64,000 nucleotides of DNA from Allorhizobium pseudoryzae (GCF_011046245.1 NZ_CP049241.1:2434001-2498000); one strand, 5' to 3'; shown: positions 24,756 through 34,000, counted from the stretch's first letter. Made by a program: numbers and translations. The notes: generated by a model from the sequence alone, not told the origin.

Positions 24756-25651
24756 TTGAGCCACCTTTCGCTGCGGGCGCGAAGCCAGATGTAGATGGCA
24801 TTGGCGATGCCGGTGACGACGATCATGCCAAAGGCCAGCGCATAGCCCAGATGCGGATCACCCAGCACGTCGCCGCGGATCTGCGCAAACAGCAGGATCG
24901 GCACGATGTTGAGCGACGAACCGGTGAGCGCGATCGCGGTCGCCACCGCGCCGAAGGCATTGGCAAACAAAAGCGCCAGCGTGCCGAGCAGCGAGGGAAG
25001 CAGGATCGGGAAGGCGACGAGCCGCCAGTATTGCGCATTGGTTGCGCCGAGAATGGAGGCGGCCTCCCGCCATTCCCGCTTCAGGCCGTCCAGCGCCGGC
25101 GTGATGATCAGGATCATCAGCGGGATCTGGAAGAAGAGATAGGTGATCGTCAGGCCCCAGAAAGACAGGATGTTGAAGCCGAGCAGGCGCAGATCGATGC
25201 CGAGTTCGCTGCGCAGGAAAACGGTGACGAGACCGACCGGGCCGAGCGTCGCCAGGAAGGCGAAGGCAAGCGGCACGCCGGCGAAGTTGGAGGCGACGCC
25301 GGAAAAGGTGAGCAGCGGACCGCGGATCGTGCGCGGCAGGCCGCCCAGCACGACGGCGGCGGCCATGGCAAAACCGATCAGGCAGCCGAGGATTGCCGAG
25401 GCGAAGCTGATCTTGATGGAGATCCAGTAGGCGGCCAGGATCGAGGAGGTGAACAGGCCCGCGACATTGGCCAGCGTCAGGCTGCCGTCCGGCGTCTGGA
25501 AGGCGCCGATGACGATCTTCATCGTCGGCAGGATCAGGAACAGGAGCACGAAGGCGGCGAAGGGGACGATGCCCAGCCAGTGCAGCGGTAGGCGCCGGAG
25601 CGGTGGCGCAGGCATAGCGCCCGGTGCTCCCTTGGCCGTGTCGGTTGACAT
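24752..25651 (-). CDS. ABC importer permease 1
   Basis: A 299-residue inner-membrane permease. A short cytoplasmic N-terminus is followed by LGIVPFAAFVLLFLILPTMK and at least five more TM helices. Its EAA loop is REAASILGATNAQYWRLVAF. The start at 25651 follows an AGAGGGG ribosome site, and codons further upstream lie in the hairpin region and are not coding. It pairs with permease 2, whose gene overlaps its stop. Confidence 0.9.
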   Translation of the reverse strand: MSTDTAKGAPGAMPAPPLRRLPLHWLGIVPFAAFVLLFLILPTMKIVIGAFQTPDGSLTLANVAGLFTSSILAAYWISIKISFASAILGCLIGFAMAAAVVLGGLPRTIRGPLLTFSGVASNFAGVPLAFAFLATLGPVGLVTVFLRSELGIDLRLLGFNILSFWGLTITYLFFQIPLMILIITPALDGLKREWREAASILGATNAQYWRLVAFPILLPSLLGTLALLFANAFGAVATAIALTGSSLNIVPILLFAQIRGDVLGDPHLGYALAFGMIVVTGIANAIYIWLRARSERWLK

Positions 25652-25711
25652 CTCGTTTTGCCCCTCTTGCTTATCGTGACCGCGTTTGCCGCGGTTGTCA
25701 TGCAAAAGCAA

Positions 25712-25742
25712 TGCCGCCCCGGTCCCTGGAGACGGGGCGGCA
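25712..25742 (-). terminator. Intercistronic hairpin after the binding-protein gene
   Basis: TGCCGCCCCG (25712-25721) pairs with CGGGGCGGCA (25733-25742), a 10-bp GC-rich stem. On the coding strand it is followed by TTGCTTTTG. It lies between the binding-protein and permease genes; such hairpins usually stabilise the upstream message or partly stop transcription, giving more binding protein than permease. A second small hairpin (ACCGCG/CGCGGT) lies at 25679-25695. Confidence 0.65.
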
Positions 25743-25758
25743 CACGCGAATGCGCGCC

Positions 25759-26862
25759 TTACTTGACGTTGGCGCCGACGACCTTGTCCCAACCGCCGGT
25801 GACGGCAGCCTTGTTGGCATCGACTTCTTCCAGCGTCGGGAAGTAGGCCTTTTCATAGGCGGCTGCCGGCGGCAGCTTGTCGATCAGGTCCTGCGGAACC
25901 TTGCCGGCCTTGACCATGGCGTTGAAGCGGGCCGGGTGGCAGTAGCCCTTCAGCCACAGGTTCTGACCTTCGTCGGAATAGAGGTGCTCCATCCAGAGCT
26001 TGGCAGCGTTCGGGTGCGGTGCATAGGCGGAGATGCCCTGGACGTAGACGCCGGCGAGAACGCCGGAGGCCGGAACGACGACTTCAACCGGCGGGTTGCC
26101 GGCGAGCGTGTCCTTGGCGGCAAGCGCGTTGTAGTCCCACATGACGACGATCGGGGTGGCGCCCTGGGCGAGCGTGCCGGACTTGCCGATGACGGGCACG
26201 AAGTTGCCGGCCTTGTTCAGATCGGCGAAATACTTGAGGCCCGCTTCGCCGGCATCCTTGCCAGCCTTTGCGCCGCCGGCCATGCCGGCTGCGAGAACAC
26301 CGAGGATGGCCTGGTTGGAGGCGCGCGGATCACCCGCGAGAGCAACCTGACCGGCATACTCCGGCTTCAGCAGGTCGGACCAGTCCTTCGGCGAGGTCTT
26401 CACCAGGTCCTTGTTCACCAGGAAGGACATGACGCCGTAATAATCGCCGTACCAGTAGCCTTCGGCATCCTTGATGTTGTCCGGGATTTCAGCCCAGGTC
26501 GAGACCTTGTACGGCTGAAGGAGACCTTCCTTCTTCATCTGCGGGCCGAACGCGAGACCAACGTCGACCACGTCGGGAGCCTGCGGGCCCTTGTTGTCCT
26601 TGTTGGCCTTCACGGCCTCGACTTCGTCAGCCGAGCCGGCATCCGGGTTCAGTTCGTTGACTTGGATTTCCGGGTACTTCTTCTTGAAGGCGGCGATCAC
26701 GTCGCCGTAGCCGCACCAGTCGTGGGGCAGCGCGATCGTCGTCAGCATGCCTTCCTTCTTGGCGGCAGCGATCAGTTCGGCGCTCGGCTCGGCATAGGCG
26801 AGGCTTGCCGTCGCAACGACCATTGCGGTCGTCATGGAAAGCAGTCGGTGGAACTTGGACAT
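25759..26862 (-). CDS. ABC importer periplasmic binding protein (family 1)
   Basis: A 367-residue protein. The start complementary to 26860-26862 has AGGAGG upstream, and a Sec signal peptide ends at ATASLAYA before EPSAEL. The body begins LIAAAKKEGMLTTIALPHDW and has APDVVDVGLAFGP and YGVMSFLVNKDL, typical of extracellular solute-binding family 1 proteins related to ferric, aminoethylphosphonate or polyamine receptors. Acidic or polar ligands are plausible, but the ligand is not readable. First gene of the operon, downstream of rpiR by 140 bp. Confidence 0.88.
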   Translation of the reverse strand: MSKFHRLLSMTTAMVVATASLAYAEPSAELIAAAKKEGMLTTIALPHDWCGYGDVIAAFKKKYPEIQVNELNPDAGSADEVEAVKANKDNKGPQAPDVVDVGLAFGPQMKKEGLLQPYKVSTWAEIPDNIKDAEGYWYGDYYGVMSFLVNKDLVKTSPKDWSDLLKPEYAGQVALAGDPRASNQAILGVLAAGMAGGAKAGKDAGEAGLKYFADLNKAGNFVPVIGKSGTLAQGATPIVVMWDYNALAAKDTLAGNPPVEVVVPASGVLAGVYVQGISAYAPHPNAAKLWMEHLYSDEGQNLWLKGYCHPARFNAMVKAGKVPQDLIDKLPPAAAYEKAYFPTLEEVDANKAAVTGGWDKVVGANVK

Positions 26863-27002
26863 CACGATAATCCTCCTGAGTTGAATTCGTGTGGCGGCAC
26901 TCGTAGAGCCGTTTGATGAATGGCATGTGACATGAAGAAGTCTTGAAGCCTGACGGGCGGGCAATGCCTGCCTGCAGCGGCTGTCGCCTTGTTTCTGTTG
27001 AC

Positions 27003-27890
27003 CTATCCTTCCTTTCCCGTCTCCGTCCTGCGAAACAGCCGGCTTCGTTCGAACAGTCTTTCGAGGGCGCTCATGCGCTCCCGGGTCCTCTCCCAGGTGG
27101 CGCTCTGGACAGCCTCGATCAGTGCTTCCACCGTGAACAGCGTCACGACGGAGGAATCCCATGCGGAGGGTGCCTCAATGCGGACCTTGAACACGTGCCG
27201 CGCATGGCGGGCAACGGGTGAGGCCCAGACATCGGTGAACAGGATGATGACGACACCGCTTGCGGCCGCCGCCTCTGCCAGCGTCGCCAGTTCCTGCTCA
27301 TAGCGACGGATGTCGAAAATCACGAGCACGTCGCCTTCGCCCATGTTCAGCAGATATTGCGGCCAGGAACTGCGGTTCGTCGAGATCAAACTCGTCTTCG
27401 ACCGAATGACCTGCATATGGGTGAAGAAATACTCCGCAAGCGCCCCGGTGATGCGTCCGCCGACGAAATAGATGCCGCGCTTCTCATCCTGCAGAAGCTT
27501 TGCCGCCTCATCGAAGGTCGCAACGTCTATGCTCGACAACGTGTCGCGCAGATTGCTCGTCACGGCGTCGGCAAACCGGTTCAGGATATGGGCGGTCGGG
27601 ACCCCGGCGGCCCAGCGGTCGTGCTTGGCGATCGGGTTGGAAATCGTCGCCTCGAGATCCTGGTGCAGGTGGTGCTGGAACTCGGGGTAACCCTTGTAGC
27701 CAAGCTTCTGCACCATGCGCGCAACCGTCGGCGTCGAGACGCCGGCATTGTCGGCAACCGTCGTGATGCTGCCGAGGCCGGACACGGGGTAGTGCTCCAG
27801 CAGGCTGTCGGCCAGCTTGCGTTCAGCCGGTGTCAGTCCGTCGTAATGCAGACGGATGACGTCGAGCACCGTGTGTGAAGGTGACGTCAC
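27003..27890 (-). CDS. RpiR-family transcriptional regulator
   Basis: A 295-residue protein with an N-terminal RpiR HTH (LTPAERKLADSLLEHYPVSG, then VADNAGVSTPTVARMVQKLG) and a C-terminal SIS sugar-isomerase-like sensor domain (IYFVGGRITGALAEYFFTHM, VLVIFDIRRYEQELATLAE). RpiR regulators respond to phosphorylated sugars or related metabolites. It is upstream of, and on the same strand as, the ABC operon and divergent from the amidohydrolase/TRAP locus. It could therefore control both sides, and the palindrome at 27972-27993 is a likely site. Confidence 0.92.
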   Translation of the reverse strand: MTSPSHTVLDVIRLHYDGLTPAERKLADSLLEHYPVSGLGSITTVADNAGVSTPTVARMVQKLGYKGYPEFQHHLHQDLEATISNPIAKHDRWAAGVPTAHILNRFADAVTSNLRDTLSSIDVATFDEAAKLLQDEKRGIYFVGGRITGALAEYFFTHMQVIRSKTSLISTNRSSWPQYLLNMGEGDVLVIFDIRRYEQELATLAEAAAASGVVIILFTDVWASPVARHARHVFKVRIEAPSAWDSSVVTLFTVEALIEAVQSATWERTRERMSALERLFERSRLFRRTETGKEG

Positions 27891-27971
27891 GTTCAGCCTT
27901 GTTCCCCTTCCGGTCTTTGCCGGTCATTTTGATCGAATTAACAATTTTCAGGCGTCAGGAGTCAATCCGCC

Positions 27972-27993
27972 TTCTGAAAAGAATCTTTCAGAA
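27972..27993. promoter_or_regulatory. Candidate RpiR operator
   Basis: TTCTGAAA (27972-27979), spacer AGAATC, TTTCAGAA (27986-27993): a perfect 8-bp inverted repeat in the rpiR/amidohydrolase divergent region. It lies just upstream of a -35-like TTGACG (28000-28005) for the rightward genes. TGAAA/TTTCA half-sites are common for RpiR regulators. Confidence 0.55.
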
Positions 27994-28060
27994 AAACGGT
28001 TGACGAGGTCGTGATGATGAAGAATTCTCTTCTGCATGATCCACGGAGACAGGATGTTCC

Positions 28061-28828
28061 ATGCTGGCTGAGACGCGCCTGCTGAGCGAAGCGGATGGTT
28101 ATCCCTATGCCATCGACAACCCGCAGGGTCGCGGTGATGTCCTGCTGGTCTGCGAGCATGCAAGCCGCCTCCTGCCGGCCTCTTTCGGCAGCATGGGGCT
28201 GTCCGAGGAGGCGCTTGCCTCGCATATCGCCTGGGATCCGGGCGCGCTGGCGGTCTCGAAGCTGATGGCGCGCCGGCTGGACGCGCCGCTCATCCACCAG
28301 CGGTTCTCCCGCCTCATCTACGACTGCAACCGGCCACCGGACTCGCCTGGCGCCATTCGTGACACAAGCGAGATCTACCGGATTCCAGCCAACGAGAACC
28401 TTAGCGACGCCGAAAAGGCAGCACGCGCCAAGGCGATCTATTTTCCATTCCAGAACCGCATTGCAGACGAGATCGCCGCACGGGCTCAGCGCGGGCAGGC
28501 GACGGTTCTGGTGACGGTGCATTCCTTCACGCCGGTCTATTTCGGCACGCCGCGTGCGGTGGAAATCGGTATTCTGCACGACAAGGACAGCCGGCTTGCC
28601 GACAGGATGCTGGGCGCTGCGGCCGATACAAGCCTCTACCGGGTCGAACGCAACGAGCCTTACGGTCCGGCGGACGGGGTCACCCATACGCTTCTGTTGC
28701 ATGCGGAGCCGGCCGGCCTGCTGAACGTGATGATCGAGATCCGCAACGACCTGATTGCCGACGAGGCAGGGCAGGGTGTGGCGGCTGATTTTCTCTCGGG
28801 CCTTCTGACGGAGGCTCTGACACAGTAA
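28061..28828 (+). CDS. N-formylglutamate amidohydrolase family protein
   Basis: A 255-residue protein of the HutG-like/N-formylglutamate deformylase family. Conserved pieces are DVLLVCEHASRLLPASFG (metal-site Glu/His), SRLIYDCNRPPDSPG and TVLVTVHSFTPVYFG (His). Family members cleave amide bonds of N-formyl-L-glutamate; this short branch is often not linked to histidine genes, and no hut genes are here. Its position before a TRAP importer and a glutamine-synthetase-like ligase suggests hydrolysis of a glutamyl amide or similar. This is inference. Confidence 0.85.
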   Translation: MLAETRLLSEADGYPYAIDNPQGRGDVLLVCEHASRLLPASFGSMGLSEEALASHIAWDPGALAVSKLMARRLDAPLIHQRFSRLIYDCNRPPDSPGAIRDTSEIYRIPANENLSDAEKAARAKAIYFPFQNRIADEIAARAQRGQATVLVTVHSFTPVYFGTPRAVEIGILHDKDSRLADRMLGAAADTSLYRVERNEPYGPADGVTHTLLLHAEPAGLLNVMIEIRNDLIADEAGQGVAADFLSGLLTEALTQ

Positions 28829-28972
28829 CGTCACGCCGGCCTTTGCCGGTACCGTTTCAAAACCTGGCACAATAACCACAAAAGAGGGAACAGATGCCGG
28901 CGAAGACAAGAGGGAAGGATCGACAGCGGAGCCTTGCGCGGTTGCCTGTCGTCACCAGCGCGCGGAGGCGAG

Positions 28973-29482
28973 ATGCCTGAAGCGCTGAAAACATATGTTC
29001 GGATTGTCGATGCCTTCAACCGGCGCGTCGGCCGGATCGTCATGTACGGCGTCTTCGTCATGATGGGCATTCTTTTGTATTCATCGATTTCCAAGACGAT
29101 GTTTCTGCCCTCGCAATGGACGCTGGAAATGGCGCAGTTCGTCATGGCCGGTTATTACCTCCTGGGCGGCGCCTATTCCCTGCAACTGGACAGCCATGTG
29201 CGGATGGATCTTCTCTATGGCCGCTGGTCGCCGCGCACCAAGGCCATGGTCGATGTCGTCACCATCTTCATGCTGTTCGTCTATCTGTATTTCCTGCTCT
29301 ATGGCGGGATCTCCAGCACGGCGTACGCGCTGAAATTCGGCGAGACGAGCTACTCCTCCTGGCGTCCTTACATGGCGCCGATCAAGATCATCATGGTTGT
29401 CGGCATTGCGCTCACCTTCCTCCAGGCGACGTCCATCCTGATCAAGGACATCGCCATTGCGCGTGGGAGGCCGATCGCATGA
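28973..29482 (+). CDS. TRAP transporter small permease (DctQ type)
   Basis: A 169-residue membrane protein with four TM helices (IVMYGVFVMMGILLYSSI; FVMAGYYLLGGAYSLQL; VVTIFMLFVYLYFLLYGG; IKIIMVVGIALTFLQATS). HVRMDLLYGRWS is the DctQ signature after TM2. ATG 28973 has GGAGG upstream, and the frame opens earlier without coding character. It overlaps dctM by ATGA. With the large permease it forms the Na+-driven membrane unit of a TRAP importer. Confidence 0.9.
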   Translation: MPEALKTYVRIVDAFNRRVGRIVMYGVFVMMGILLYSSISKTMFLPSQWTLEMAQFVMAGYYLLGGAYSLQLDSHVRMDLLYGRWSPRTKAMVDVVTIFMLFVYLYFLLYGGISSTAYALKFGETSYSSWRPYMAPIKIIMVVGIALTFLQATSILIKDIAIARGRPIA

Positions 29483-30804
29483 GCTATGAGATGATCGCCC
29501 TCTTCATGTTCATGTCGATGATGCTGTCGATGCTGACCGGGCAGCGGGTGTTTGCCACGATCGGCTTCGTCGGTGTCGTCTCGGCGGCCCTCCTCTGGGG
29601 CAATGGCGGCTTCGAACTCGGCTTTTCCGCCAGCATGAAGCTGATGAAATGGTATCCGCTTTTGACGCTGCCGCTCTTCATCTACATGGGCTACATGCTG
29701 TCGGAATCCGGCATCGCGGAAGATCTCTACAAGGCCTTCCATGTCTGGATGGGCGGCATGCCGGGCGGACTTGCGGTCGGCACGATCGGCCTGATGGTGG
29801 TGATCTCGGCCATGAACGGTCTCTCGGTCGCCGGCATGGCGATCGGTGCCTCCATCGCGCTGCCGGAACTGCTTCGCCGCGGCTACGACAAGATCATGGT
29901 CTCCGGCGTCATCCAGGGCGGCAGTTCGCTCGGCATTCTGGTGCCGCCGAGCGTCGTTCTGGTGCTCTACGGCATGATCGCCCGCCAGCCCGTTGGCCAG
30001 CTCTGGCTTGCCGGCGTGTTTCCCGGCCTGCTTCTGGCAGCGCTCTTCTGCATCTACATCATCGTCCGCTGCCGCATCAATCCGGCGCTCGGGCCTGCTC
30101 TCCCGAAAGAAGAACGCGACATGCCGCTCGGCGAGAAGCTGAAGCTTCTGCGCGCCGGCATCCTGCCCTTCCTCATCTTCTTCCTGATGATGGGCCTGTT
30201 CCTGATGGGCGTGACCAGCCTGGTGGAAAGCTCGGCAGTGGGGGCGCTGAGCGCCCTGTTTGCCGCCTGGTTCAAGGGGCGCCTGACGAAGGAGGTCTGG
30301 AACCGCGTTCTCGAACAGACGCTCGGGATTTCCTGCATGTTCATGTGGATCATCCTCGCAGCCCTCTGCTTCGGCGCCGTCTTCGATGGCCTTGGTGCGG
30401 TCAAGGCCATCGAGAAGCTGCTGATCAGCGATATCGGGCTGACGCCGTGGGAAGTGCTGATCCTGATGCAGATCTCCTTCCTGATCATGGGCGCGTTTCT
30501 GGACGATACGGCGATGCTCGTCATCGTCGCGCCGCTCTATATCCCGCTGGTTGGAAAGCTGGGCTTCGATCTCATCTGGTATGGCGTGCTCTACACGATC
30601 ACCTGCCAGATCGCCTACATGACGCCGCCCTTCGGCTACAATCTTTTCCTGATGCGGGCGATGGCGCCGCCTCAGATCACGCTCATCGATATCTACCGAT
30701 CCGTCTTCCCCTTCGTGCTGCTTCTGCTTCTCGGCATGGTCATCATCATGGCCTTTCCGGAGATCGCCACGTGGCTGCCGAAGCATGTCTATGTGCGGGG
30801 GTAG
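29479..30804 (+). CDS. TRAP transporter large permease (DctM type)
   Basis: A 441-residue membrane protein with about 12 TM helices. Typical segments are LTLPLFIYMGYMLSESGIAE, QGGSSLGILVPPSVVLVLYG (the conserved substrate/ion-binding G-S-P-P loop) and MTPPFGYNLFLMRAMAP, the second PP/FG loop. The start overlaps dctQ. It is co-transcribed with the small permease and probably with the binding protein gene, which follows after a weak hairpin. Confidence 0.95.
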   Translation: MSYEMIALFMFMSMMLSMLTGQRVFATIGFVGVVSAALLWGNGGFELGFSASMKLMKWYPLLTLPLFIYMGYMLSESGIAEDLYKAFHVWMGGMPGGLAVGTIGLMVVISAMNGLSVAGMAIGASIALPELLRRGYDKIMVSGVIQGGSSLGILVPPSVVLVLYGMIARQPVGQLWLAGVFPGLLLAALFCIYIIVRCRINPALGPALPKEERDMPLGEKLKLLRAGILPFLIFFLMMGLFLMGVTSLVESSAVGALSALFAAWFKGRLTKEVWNRVLEQTLGISCMFMWIILAALCFGAVFDGLGAVKAIEKLLISDIGLTPWEVLILMQISFLIMGAFLDDTAMLVIVAPLYIPLVGKLGFDLIWYGVLYTITCQIAYMTPPFGYNLFLMRAMAPPQITLIDIYRSVFPFVLLLLLGMVIIMAFPEIATWLPKHVYVRG

Positions 30805-30822
30805 GGCGAACAGACATAACGA

Positions 30823-30839
30823 GGCCTGCCATACAGGCC
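30823..30839 (+). terminator. Weak intercistronic hairpin before the TRAP binding-protein gene
   Basis: GGCCTG (30823-30828), loop CCATA, CAGGCC (30834-30839), then CTTTCC. A 6-bp stem with a poor T-run; it could partly terminate or stabilise the message between permease and binding-protein genes. Confidence 0.4.
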
Positions 30840-30912
30840 CTTTCCTACAGGTCATGCGCCCCGGCTCAGCGGGGGCGACACACATAAACCAACGGAAACA
30901 GAGGGATGATCA

Positions 30913-31953
30913 ATGACCAACAGCAGACGTAATTTCCTGAAGACGGCCGCCATTGCCGCACCGGCGGCTCTGGCCGCGCCCTATGTGAACGCGCAGGGCA
31001 AGAAGATCACCTGGCGCCTGCAGACCTATGCCGGCGCTGCCTTGTCCGAATTCGTCATCCGCCCCTCCGTCGATGCCTTCAACAAGGCAGCGAATGGTGA
31101 GATGGAAATCCAGCTTTATACCGCCGACCAGCTGGTGCCGACGGGCGAGCTCTTCCGCGCCATGCAGGCCGGCACGATCGATGCCGTGCAGTCCGACGAC
31201 GATTCCATGAACTCGCCGGTCGATATCAAGGTGTTCGGTGGCTATTTCCCGTTTGCCTCTCGCTACAGCCTCGACGTGCCGACACTCTTCTACGAGTACG
31301 GCCTCGCCGAGATCTGGGACAAGGCCTATTCGGAAGTCGGCGTGAAGTGGCTGTCCGCCGGCGCCTGGGACCCCTGCAATTTCGCTACCAACAAGCCGAT
31401 CAAGTCGCTTGCCGACCTCAAGGGCCTCAGGGTCTTCACCTTCCCGACGGCCGGCCAGTTCCTTGCGCAGTTCGGCGTCGTGCCGGTCACCATTCCCTTC
31501 GAGGACGTGCCGGTTGCCATGCAGACGGGCGAGATCGATGCGATTGCCTGGTCGGGCATCACGGAAGTCTTCACCTCCGGCTGGGTGGACGTGACGAAAT
31601 ATTTCCTCACCAACAACGTCTCCGGTGGCTGGGCCGGCTCCTTCTTCGCCAATGCCGACCGCTGGAAGGAAGTGCCCGAGCATCTGAAGGTGCTCTGGCA
31701 GATGTGCATGGACAGTTCCCACTACAAGCGCCTGCACTGGTACTGGGGCGGCGAAGCGCGCCTTCGTGCCGAGGGCGGCAAGCTCGAGCTCACCAGCATT
31801 CCGGACGCGGAATGGAAGACCGTGGAAGATGCCGCCCACACATTCTGGGAGGAAATTGCCGCGCAGTCTCCGCGCAACAAGCAGGTGGTCGAGATCCTCA
31901 AGAAATACAATGCCGATATGGAAAAGGCCGGCAAGCCCTACCGCTACGGCTGA
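30913..31953 (+). CDS. TRAP transporter periplasmic binding protein (DctP type)
   Basis: A 346-residue protein with a twin-arginine signal (SRRNFLKTAAIAAPAALAAP), so it is probably exported folded by Tat, which is common for this subgroup. The body KITWRLQTYAGAALSEFVIR and the GEMEIQLYTADQLVPTGELF block resemble the DctP/TakP group, whose members bind carboxylates such as 2-oxoacids through a conserved Arg. The exact ligand is unknown. It is the third TRAP gene, followed by a terminator. Confidence 0.9.
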   Translation: MTNSRRNFLKTAAIAAPAALAAPYVNAQGKKITWRLQTYAGAALSEFVIRPSVDAFNKAANGEMEIQLYTADQLVPTGELFRAMQAGTIDAVQSDDDSMNSPVDIKVFGGYFPFASRYSLDVPTLFYEYGLAEIWDKAYSEVGVKWLSAGAWDPCNFATNKPIKSLADLKGLRVFTFPTAGQFLAQFGVVPVTIPFEDVPVAMQTGEIDAIAWSGITEVFTSGWVDVTKYFLTNNVSGGWAGSFFANADRWKEVPEHLKVLWQMCMDSSHYKRLHWYWGGEARLRAEGGKLELTSIPDAEWKTVEDAAHTFWEEIAAQSPRNKQVVEILKKYNADMEKAGKPYRYG

Positions 31954-31963
31954 ATGCACTGAC

Positions 31964-31997
31964 GGCACCCGGTCGATCCGTCGGTCGGGTGCCTTTT
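31964..31997 (+). terminator. Rho-independent terminator after the TRAP genes
   Basis: GGCACCCG (31964-31971) pairs with CGGGTGCC (31986-31993), followed by TTTT. It separates the TRAP operon from the ligase gene, which starts 72 bp further on. Confidence 0.75.
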
Positions 31998-32068
31998 GAA
32001 ACGACACGACGAACGAAAACAACACGCGGTGACGGGCACTTGCCAGTCATCCACCCGGGACGGACACG

Positions 32069-33439
32069 ATGACCACCATCTACACTTTCGACGACCTGAA
32101 GATCGACGTCGCGGCGGGCCGCATCGACACGGTGATCGCCGCCCAGATCGACATGCAGGGCCGTCTCATGGGCAAGCGCTTCCAGGCGGAGTATTTCGTC
32201 GACAGTGCCTGGAAGGAGACCCATAGCTGCAACTACCTGATGGCGACCGACATGGAGATGGAAACCGTGCCGGGCTACAAGGCGACCAGCTGGGAAACGG
32301 GCTATGGCGACTATACGATGAAGCCGGACCTTTCGACGCTGCGAAAGCTGCCGTGGCTCGATGGCACGGCGCTCGTTCTCTGCGACGTGCTCGACCACCA
32401 CACCCATGCCGAAGTGCCGCATTCGCCGCGCGCAATCCTGAAGGGACAGGTGAAGCGGCTGGAGGCTCTCGGCTTTTCGGCCTTCATGGCGACCGAACTC
32501 GAGTTCTTCCTGTTCGACCAGACTTTCGAAGCGGCGCGCGAGGGTGGCTACCGCAACCTGAAGCTGTCGAGCGCCTATAACGAGGATTACCACATCTTCC
32601 AGACCACCAAGGAAGAGGAAGTGATGCGGGCGGTGCGCACTGGTCTGCAGGGCGCCAGCATCCCGGTGGAAAACTCCAAGGGCGAAGCGTCTCCGGGCCA
32701 GGCGGAGATCAATGTGCGCTATGCCGAGGCGCTCACCATGGCCGACCGGCATGTGATCATCAAGAACGCGGTCAAGGAGATTGCCTGGTCGAAGGGCAAG
32801 TCCGTCACCTTCCTGGCCAAATGGCACAATGCGGCGGCGGGGTCCTCCTCGCATATCCACCAGTCGCTGTGGAGCGCAGACGGGAAGACGCCGCTCTTCT
32901 ACGACAGAGAGGCCCCGCACGGCATGTCGGCGCTGATGAAGCATTATGTGGCGGGACTTCTCGCCTATGCCGGCGACTACACCTATTTCCTAGCACCCTA
33001 CATCAACTCCTACAAGCGCTTCGTCGCCGGCACTTTTGCCCCGACCAAGGTGGTCTGGAGCAAGGACAATCGCACCGCCGGTTTCCGCCTTTGCGGCGAG
33101 GGGACCAAGGGCATCCGCATCGAATGCCGCGTCGGCGGTTCCGACCTCAATCCCTATCTCGCCATGGCAGCCCTGCTGGCCGCCGGCATTAAGGGGATCG
33201 AGGACAAGATGGAACTGGAAGCCGCCTTCGAGGGCGATGCCTATGGCGGCAAGGGTGTGAAGGAAATCCCGCGCACGCTGCGGGATGCGACCGGGATGCT
33301 GAAGGGCTCCGCCATGCTGCGCGCTGCCTTCGGCGACGATGTCATCGATCATTATGTGCGCGCCGCCGAATGGGAGCAGGAGGAATTTGATCGCAAGGTG
33401 ACGGATTGGGAGGTGGCGCGCGGTTTCGAGCGGGCGTGA
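32069..33439 (+). CDS. Glutamine-synthetase-like gamma-glutamyl ligase
   Basis: A 456-residue protein of the GS superfamily in the PuuA/GlnA-like branch rather than housekeeping GlnA. The N-terminal beta-grasp part is short. Catalytic-domain motifs are AFMATELEFFLFDQ, SPGQAEINVRYA, SSSHIHQSLWSADG (ATP/glutamate-binding His), RFVAGTFAPTKVVW and RIECRVGGSDLNPYLAMAA. Such enzymes join the gamma-carboxyl of glutamate to an amine (putrescine, ethanolamine, isopropylamine, others). Followed by aldehyde and alcohol dehydrogenases, it points to amine or amino-alcohol breakdown by gamma-glutamylation. The substrate is not determinable. Confidence 0.88.
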   Translation: MTTIYTFDDLKIDVAAGRIDTVIAAQIDMQGRLMGKRFQAEYFVDSAWKETHSCNYLMATDMEMETVPGYKATSWETGYGDYTMKPDLSTLRKLPWLDGTALVLCDVLDHHTHAEVPHSPRAILKGQVKRLEALGFSAFMATELEFFLFDQTFEAAREGGYRNLKLSSAYNEDYHIFQTTKEEEVMRAVRTGLQGASIPVENSKGEASPGQAEINVRYAEALTMADRHVIIKNAVKEIAWSKGKSVTFLAKWHNAAAGSSSHIHQSLWSADGKTPLFYDREAPHGMSALMKHYVAGLLAYAGDYTYFLAPYINSYKRFVAGTFAPTKVVWSKDNRTAGFRLCGEGTKGIRIECRVGGSDLNPYLAMAALLAAGIKGIEDKMELEAAFEGDAYGGKGVKEIPRTLRDATGMLKGSAMLRAAFGDDVIDHYVRAAEWEQEEFDRKVTDWEVARGFERA

Positions 33440-33520
33440 GAAAATCGCAATCAGCGCAGTGCGGATTGTTGAAAAAGCAATATCGCGCTACCCTTATAGG
33501 TGCTGGGCTGGAGACAGGTG

Positions 33521-34000
33521 ATGGCGATCGACAGCGCGTGGTTTTACCGACAACTGGAAAACAAGGACGCATCAGTCCGCGACCTAGCAGCTTTTCTGGG
33601 TCTCGATCCGAGTTCCGTTTCGCGGATGCTGAGGGGGGAGCGCAAGATGAGCGCCGAAGAGCAAGACGGCATTTCCGCCTTTCTCGGCGTGCCTCTGGAT
33701 ATCGTGGCGATGCACCGCCGCGGCGAGCGCGGTGTTTCAGGGTTTGAGGAGGACAAAACACCTTACGAAGCCTCTCCCGGCGATATTCGTGGCGGTGGGC
33801 CGATGGGCAAAATGTTCGGGCGGGACGATATCATCTACCGGGACGGCAAGCGCATGATGGAAAAAGACGATGGCACGCTGATCGAACTTCATCCTGCGTA
33901 TGGTTACATGGCCGCTACCATAACCGTTATGCCCGGCGTGGATCTGACCGCTCCGATGGACTGGGACGAGGATTGGGGTGAGACGCTGTACAATGCATAG
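33521..34000 (+). CDS. XRE-type antitoxin of an XRE-PIN module
   Basis: A 159-residue protein starting at ATG 33521 (GGAG.CAGG upstream). The N-terminal HTH is VRDLAAFLGLDPSSVSRMLR, followed by KMSAEEQDGISAFLGVPLDI. The C-terminal half is acidic (PMGKMFGRDDIIYRDGKRMM; ending DEDWGETLYNA) and is the likely toxin-binding part. Its stop overlaps the PIN toxin start by 8 bases, a classic antitoxin-toxin coupling. It lies between the ligase and dehydrogenase genes of a catabolic operon, on the same strand. Confidence 0.8.
   Translation: MAIDSAWFYRQLENKDASVRDLAAFLGLDPSSVSRMLRGERKMSAEEQDGISAFLGVPLDIVAMHRRGERGVSGFEEDKTPYEASPGDIRGGGPMGKMFGRDDIIYRDGKRMMEKDDGTLIELHPAYGYMAATITVMPGVDLTAPMDWDEDWGETLYNA

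Noticed and set aside
29368-30885. 505-codon minus-strand frame opposite the TRAP permeases
   Set aside because: It is the complement of the hydrophobic permease gene, with Glu/His/Arg-rich low-complexity sequence and no ribosome site.
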